Assembly (NCBI GenBank): GCA_027575765.1
Contig: JANBPT010000375.1
Coordinates: forward strand, 1 to 39,979
Origin: Tieghemiomyces parasiticus
Lineage: Eukaryota; Kickxellomycota; Dimargaritomycetes; Dimargaritales; Dimargaritaceae
Reading direction: 5' to 3'
Length of the DNA: 39,979 nt
The notes beneath the pieces are model-generated. The model was not told the DNA's origin and ran no database searches. It saw only the letters and a list, made by a program, of their open reading frames with translations. A program made the position numbers and the translations under genes. Below are positions 36,816 to 39,979 of this stretch, one piece after another. Within the stretch, counting starts at the first letter, position 1. Every line of letters starts with the position of its first letter.

Positions 36816-39800
36816 CTATCGGGAGTCGAGTAAAAAGTCCAGAAGGGCCTTCTCGCCCTTCAAACGGAGCAGTATTTGAATGCCCTGCAGGGCTTGGTTG
36901 GAACGAGTGCAGTGGCAGGATACCGGCGAACTACTGTCCGTCTGGAGGGTGGAGCAGAGTTCGGTTATGGTGCCGGAAGAAAGTAGACCCTGGACCGCCG
37001 CCCGCGCGGCCTCGATCTCACCTGCGCTATCGTCCTGGTCTGCCAAATTGGAGTGAGGGTCTGCGTGCCTCGAAGCTCTCGGGTTCAGTGACAGGGCCGA
37101 GCGGGATTGGTTCACGGAGTCGGCAGGGGGCTCGGAGTAACAGCGGGTATGCCGAGGGAGTTGATCAGCGGCGTAGCGGGTAAGGGCTCTCGGAACTATG
37201 GGCGAGCCCTGGGCTATTGAAGTAGGAGTCGGCAATGCTGCAACCATCGGGCCGTCTTTGGCCTCCTCGGCGGTAAGCGTGACCGAGGGCGAGTCAAGAA
37301 TGGGAGAACGTTCGAAAAGCGGTACTTCCCGATCGTCGCCCGGGACCTCTGGTATCGTATCCATGATCAGTAATGTATCATCGTCCTCCGCCTGAAGAGC
37401 CGCCTGGAGCAGAAGGTGGAATTGTTCCTCGGCCGGTCCATTCCCAAGACACGGACTGGCTCCAGCTTCATCGGATTGGTAGGCCGGGGGAAGGGCCAAC
37501 GGTGATGGACAGTCATCGGGCTGTAACCTTACATTCAGGTCTATGGTGGAGGGTGTCTCTTGAGAGGCACAGGTCGACTCTCGCGTCGCAATCTGCTGAA
37601 ACGGTAGTTGAAAACATGGATCGCAGATAGTGTGAGTTCGATTGGACTTTTCGGTGAACAGGCTGGGTCCCGACGGCGAAACCGAGGTGATCACGCTAAC
37701 CGCCGCGCCCCTATCGGCGAGCAGACAGGCATAATCTAGGCGACACGAGGTTTGTCAGCCGCCTTGCGCCAGTTACTTACTTCATTTGAAGCATCATCCA
37801 ACCAAAGCCGCTCGCCAGTACTTCGTTTCGACAGGCGCTGCAAATCCTGGGCCCAGGCGTCAAGAGAGAAGGCGTCCACCCGCCGCTTGCGCCGGATTTG
37901 GGCGCAGAATTGTTCCTTAATTAGACTGGCTGGTTTCCGGAACTGGGTATTGAATCCATCGTTGTGCACCTGGGAAGGTTGCGGGGGAGCTGCCGACCAG
38001 CCTAATTGTGCCGACGACCGGTAGGTGGGCGTGGCCGGGTAGCGCTCGGCCAGACTGGCAATGGTGTGCTGTTCCTGCACCTCGTCGTCATTTATAATGT
38101 CAATCCAGCCGTGGGTTCGAACGGCGGATGGATCGGCTAAGTTGACCACTTTTGTGCGCTTCCATTGGCGCCGGTATGGCTGATAATGAATCCGAAAGGG
38201 AAAGCGGGGGTAGATGCAATGAAATAATCGTGACGACGGTGCTGATTTAGTATCAAATGCCGGTGACCAACGAAATGTGTATCTCGAAAGTCCAGACAGC
38301 AAACCAAACCCCCACCCCTCCCTAAAAAAAAGTAACAGAACGGACCACTCGGTTACCACTTACCTGGCTATGTTCCGCGTGGTTTGGACACATCCACCGT
38401 TTCCCCGGCGGGGGTGGGTTAATCATGGGCGGGTCGACACAATGGAGGTGCCAAGCTAGTGGGCAGTAATCACAAGAATAGAGCTCCCCGTTTGAGCCAA
38501 ACGTTCCGCAATGATGGCAGTGGCGGTCTGAGGTGCCGTTCGGGGCCGATGGGTCGGCGGCGCCTTCTGCCACGGTGGGCCGGGATGACCGGCTAGCCCG
38601 ATTCCGTGACACGTCTACGTACTCGCCCTGAGGTCCCGCTGCAACACCCTTAAACTCGCCGACCACCGAGGGGGGTAGGGTAAAGACACTGGGTTGCATC
38701 CGGTCCATCGTCGCGAGAAGTGGGCCTAGGAGTGAGCCTGACGGGCGCTTGCCGGTCCGGGACCCTGCGGCGTTGCGCGCAGCGGATTTCGGCCGACAAT
38801 GGTAGCAGTACCATTTCTCTTTGGCCAGAATATCTTCCTCGCGCACGGGTGGATTTAAACATAGAAAGTGGTAGACGCGCGGACAAGCGTCGCAACAGAG
38901 GAAACGCCCGTCGCCCTGGCACACTTCGCATAGCTCAACAGCGCGGCGCGAGGCGGATCTTCCGACCTTGGGAAGTGAAGGGACAGCACTCTTGAACCCC
39001 GCAGTGAGTGATGGTTCGACAGGATCTAAATGAGCACGAAGATGGCTATAGCGCTTCCCAATTTGTTTGGTCCAGGAGTCGTCGTCCTCCCCCGTACAGG
39101 CCTCTAGAATTCGCAGGTGGTGTGGAGACGGTGCCGGGGGTGAAGTCACCCGCCGGGACGCACCTGTCCGGCGGCCAGAAGGCGCAGGCGGGGGCGTCTG
39201 CCGTCGCGACTCGCTCGTCCGACGGCTAGTAGCGACCGGAGGCGAACACAGTGCGGACTACAGAATGTGATGGTCATGGTACCCATGGAGGTTGGACGGT
39301 CCATGGACGGGGTGGTAAACATGAGATGGCAACAGGGAGAGCGCGGCTTAGTCGGTGGGTAGTAGCGGGTGGGCAACTGCTTCATCTGCTAAGCAGGCTA
39401 GGTGCGGGCGGCTCCATAGGCTGGTACCACTAGCAGGCAGACCAGGACGCTCCAAGGCCATAGTATACCATGGCTGGAACATAGGTTTTATCAAGGTACT
39501 TACCATGTTGATAGTCCTTAGGTGTGGACCAAGAAAAATCACGGTGCTGGATGGAACCTCGTGTTCGTACCGGGGTGTTTAACAAGGTGACAGTGTCCAC
39601 TGGTGACTCCAAGGTGACAACTACGGGCCCAGGGTCGTCTATTGTTCGATGCGGAGAGCGGTCGAATGCGATGCTAGAGAGATGAACCGGAGACAGGCCG
39701 GTGTGCGCAACCGGTGGTCCCGCTCGAGCTGGCTGATGGGCGAAGGTGGCGGTCGGGGGAGTACCAGGTACGAGACGAGGAAAGGGGGTGAACCGAGACA

Positions 39801-39828
39801 ACGGGGGTATCAACCGGCCGAGTCGTCG
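36816..39828 (-). CDS. Double PHD-finger protein, Rco1-like subunit of an Rpd3S-type histone deacetylase complex (5' end outside window)
   Basis: Partial gene with at least 767 residues here. Suggested exons are 39504-39828 (starts at a CCTAG acceptor; earlier exons lie off the right edge), 38364-39163, 37781-38179 and 36816-37595. The phases agree, with introns of 340, 184 and 185 nt. The first exon has TPVRTRGSIQHRDF, as in fungal Rco1 proteins. The first PHD finger (38796-38930) reads CEVCQGDGRFLCCDACPRVY, then HFLCLNPP and a final WYCYHC. The second (38379-38519) has CHHCGTFGSNGELYSCDYCP, HCVDPP and WMCPNH. A segment with GWIDIINDDE follows, as after the second finger in Rco1. The C-terminal 260 residues are acidic and disordered. 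Rco1 targets Rpd3S to transcribed chromatin and suppresses cryptic initiation. The last intron is uncertain: a 45-nt CTAG acceptor (37736-37739) exists but is out of phase with the GTAAGT donor. Confidence 0.8.
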
Positions 39829-39979
39829 CTAGGAGGGGTGGGGGGAGAGGTTGTGGTCGGTGCGCGATGCCTTCAATGGTCTCGGGGAGGAGCTGGGCCA
39901 GCCTGGTTTAGGTTGCAAAGAATTGAATGAAGAGAACGCACGGTACAGAGGCACGCCACGTCCGATACAGGCCGGGCGA

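Noticed and set aside
1..39979. Transposons, CRISPR arrays, rRNA or a biosynthetic gene cluster around the P450 fusion
   Set aside because: No transposase or reverse-transcriptase motifs, spaced repeats or rRNA signatures were seen. The P450 neighbours are housekeeping or stress genes, not synthases, transporters or tailoring enzymes.

Overview
This 40-kb window is nuclear DNA of a filamentous or otherwise non-yeast fungus. The reasons are a fused GARS-AIRS purine gene of yeast Ade5,7 length, genes with several spliceosomal introns of about 110-280 nt (GTAAGT/GTAGGT donors, CAG/TAG acceptors), a self-sufficient P450-reductase fusion of the CYP505/P450foxy type, a chitin-binding CBM19-like secreted peptide, and fungal-type SNW1, DBR1, DHX33/DHR2, Rco1 and Glc8 orthologues. 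Several lineage-specific proteins and roomy intergenic spaces (0.5-2.7 kb) would fit an early-diverging fungus, but the phylum cannot be fixed from this sequence alone.

Layout, left to right: (1) an acidic C-terminal tail of a + strand gene (2-76). (2) ADE5,7 on the minus strand (682-3093), then a 1.7-kb gap with a TCACGTGA box, a TGACTCA site and two adjacent predicted G-quadruplexes. (3) A small one-span membrane protein (4781-5017, +) convergent with SNW1/Prp45 (5554-7443, -). (4) A CYS3/MetR/Zip1-type bZIP regulator (8506-9795, -) whose upstream region contains ORFs overlapping its start codon. (5) A gene-poor stretch with an unassigned open frame interrupted by an apparent frameshift (about 11165-11716, -). 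(6) A highly repetitive Asn/Gly/His-rich protein ending in a CsbD-like domain (12729-14426, +). (7) A 2.65-kb gap, then an intronless 1382-residue P450-CPR fusion (17077-21225, +) with an unusual 127-residue N-terminus. (8) ATP synthase subunit e (21556-22266, -, three exons) and protein phosphatase inhibitor-2/Glc8 (23238-24292, -, four exons). (9) A gene-poor 2.2 kb, then a predicted secreted protein with an F-box-like motif (26516-27926, -, two exons) and a CBM19-like mini-protein (29081-29320, -). (10) A DEAH RNA helicase of the DHX33/Dhr2 group (30817-33405, -, three exons), divergent from the lariat debranching enzyme DBR1 (33951-36627, +, six exons). (11) A double-PHD-finger Rco1-like subunit of an Rpd3S-type deacetylase complex (36816 to about 39828, -), running off the right end.

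Functional themes: four of the conserved genes act on RNA or chromatin (SNW1 in the spliceosome, DBR1 on excised introns, the DHX33-like helicase in ribosome biogenesis or RNA remodelling, the PHD protein in transcription-coupled deacetylation). Two of them share a divergent promoter of 545 bp. The others are housekeeping (purine synthesis, ATP synthase, PP1 control) or accessory/secreted. No mobile element, tRNA, rRNA or CRISPR array could be supported. The most unusual items are the P450 N-terminal extension with three Cys-Pro motifs, the secreted F-box-like protein, the CsbD repeat protein, the large insertion inside the DBR1 domain, and the overlapping upstream ORFs of the bZIP gene.
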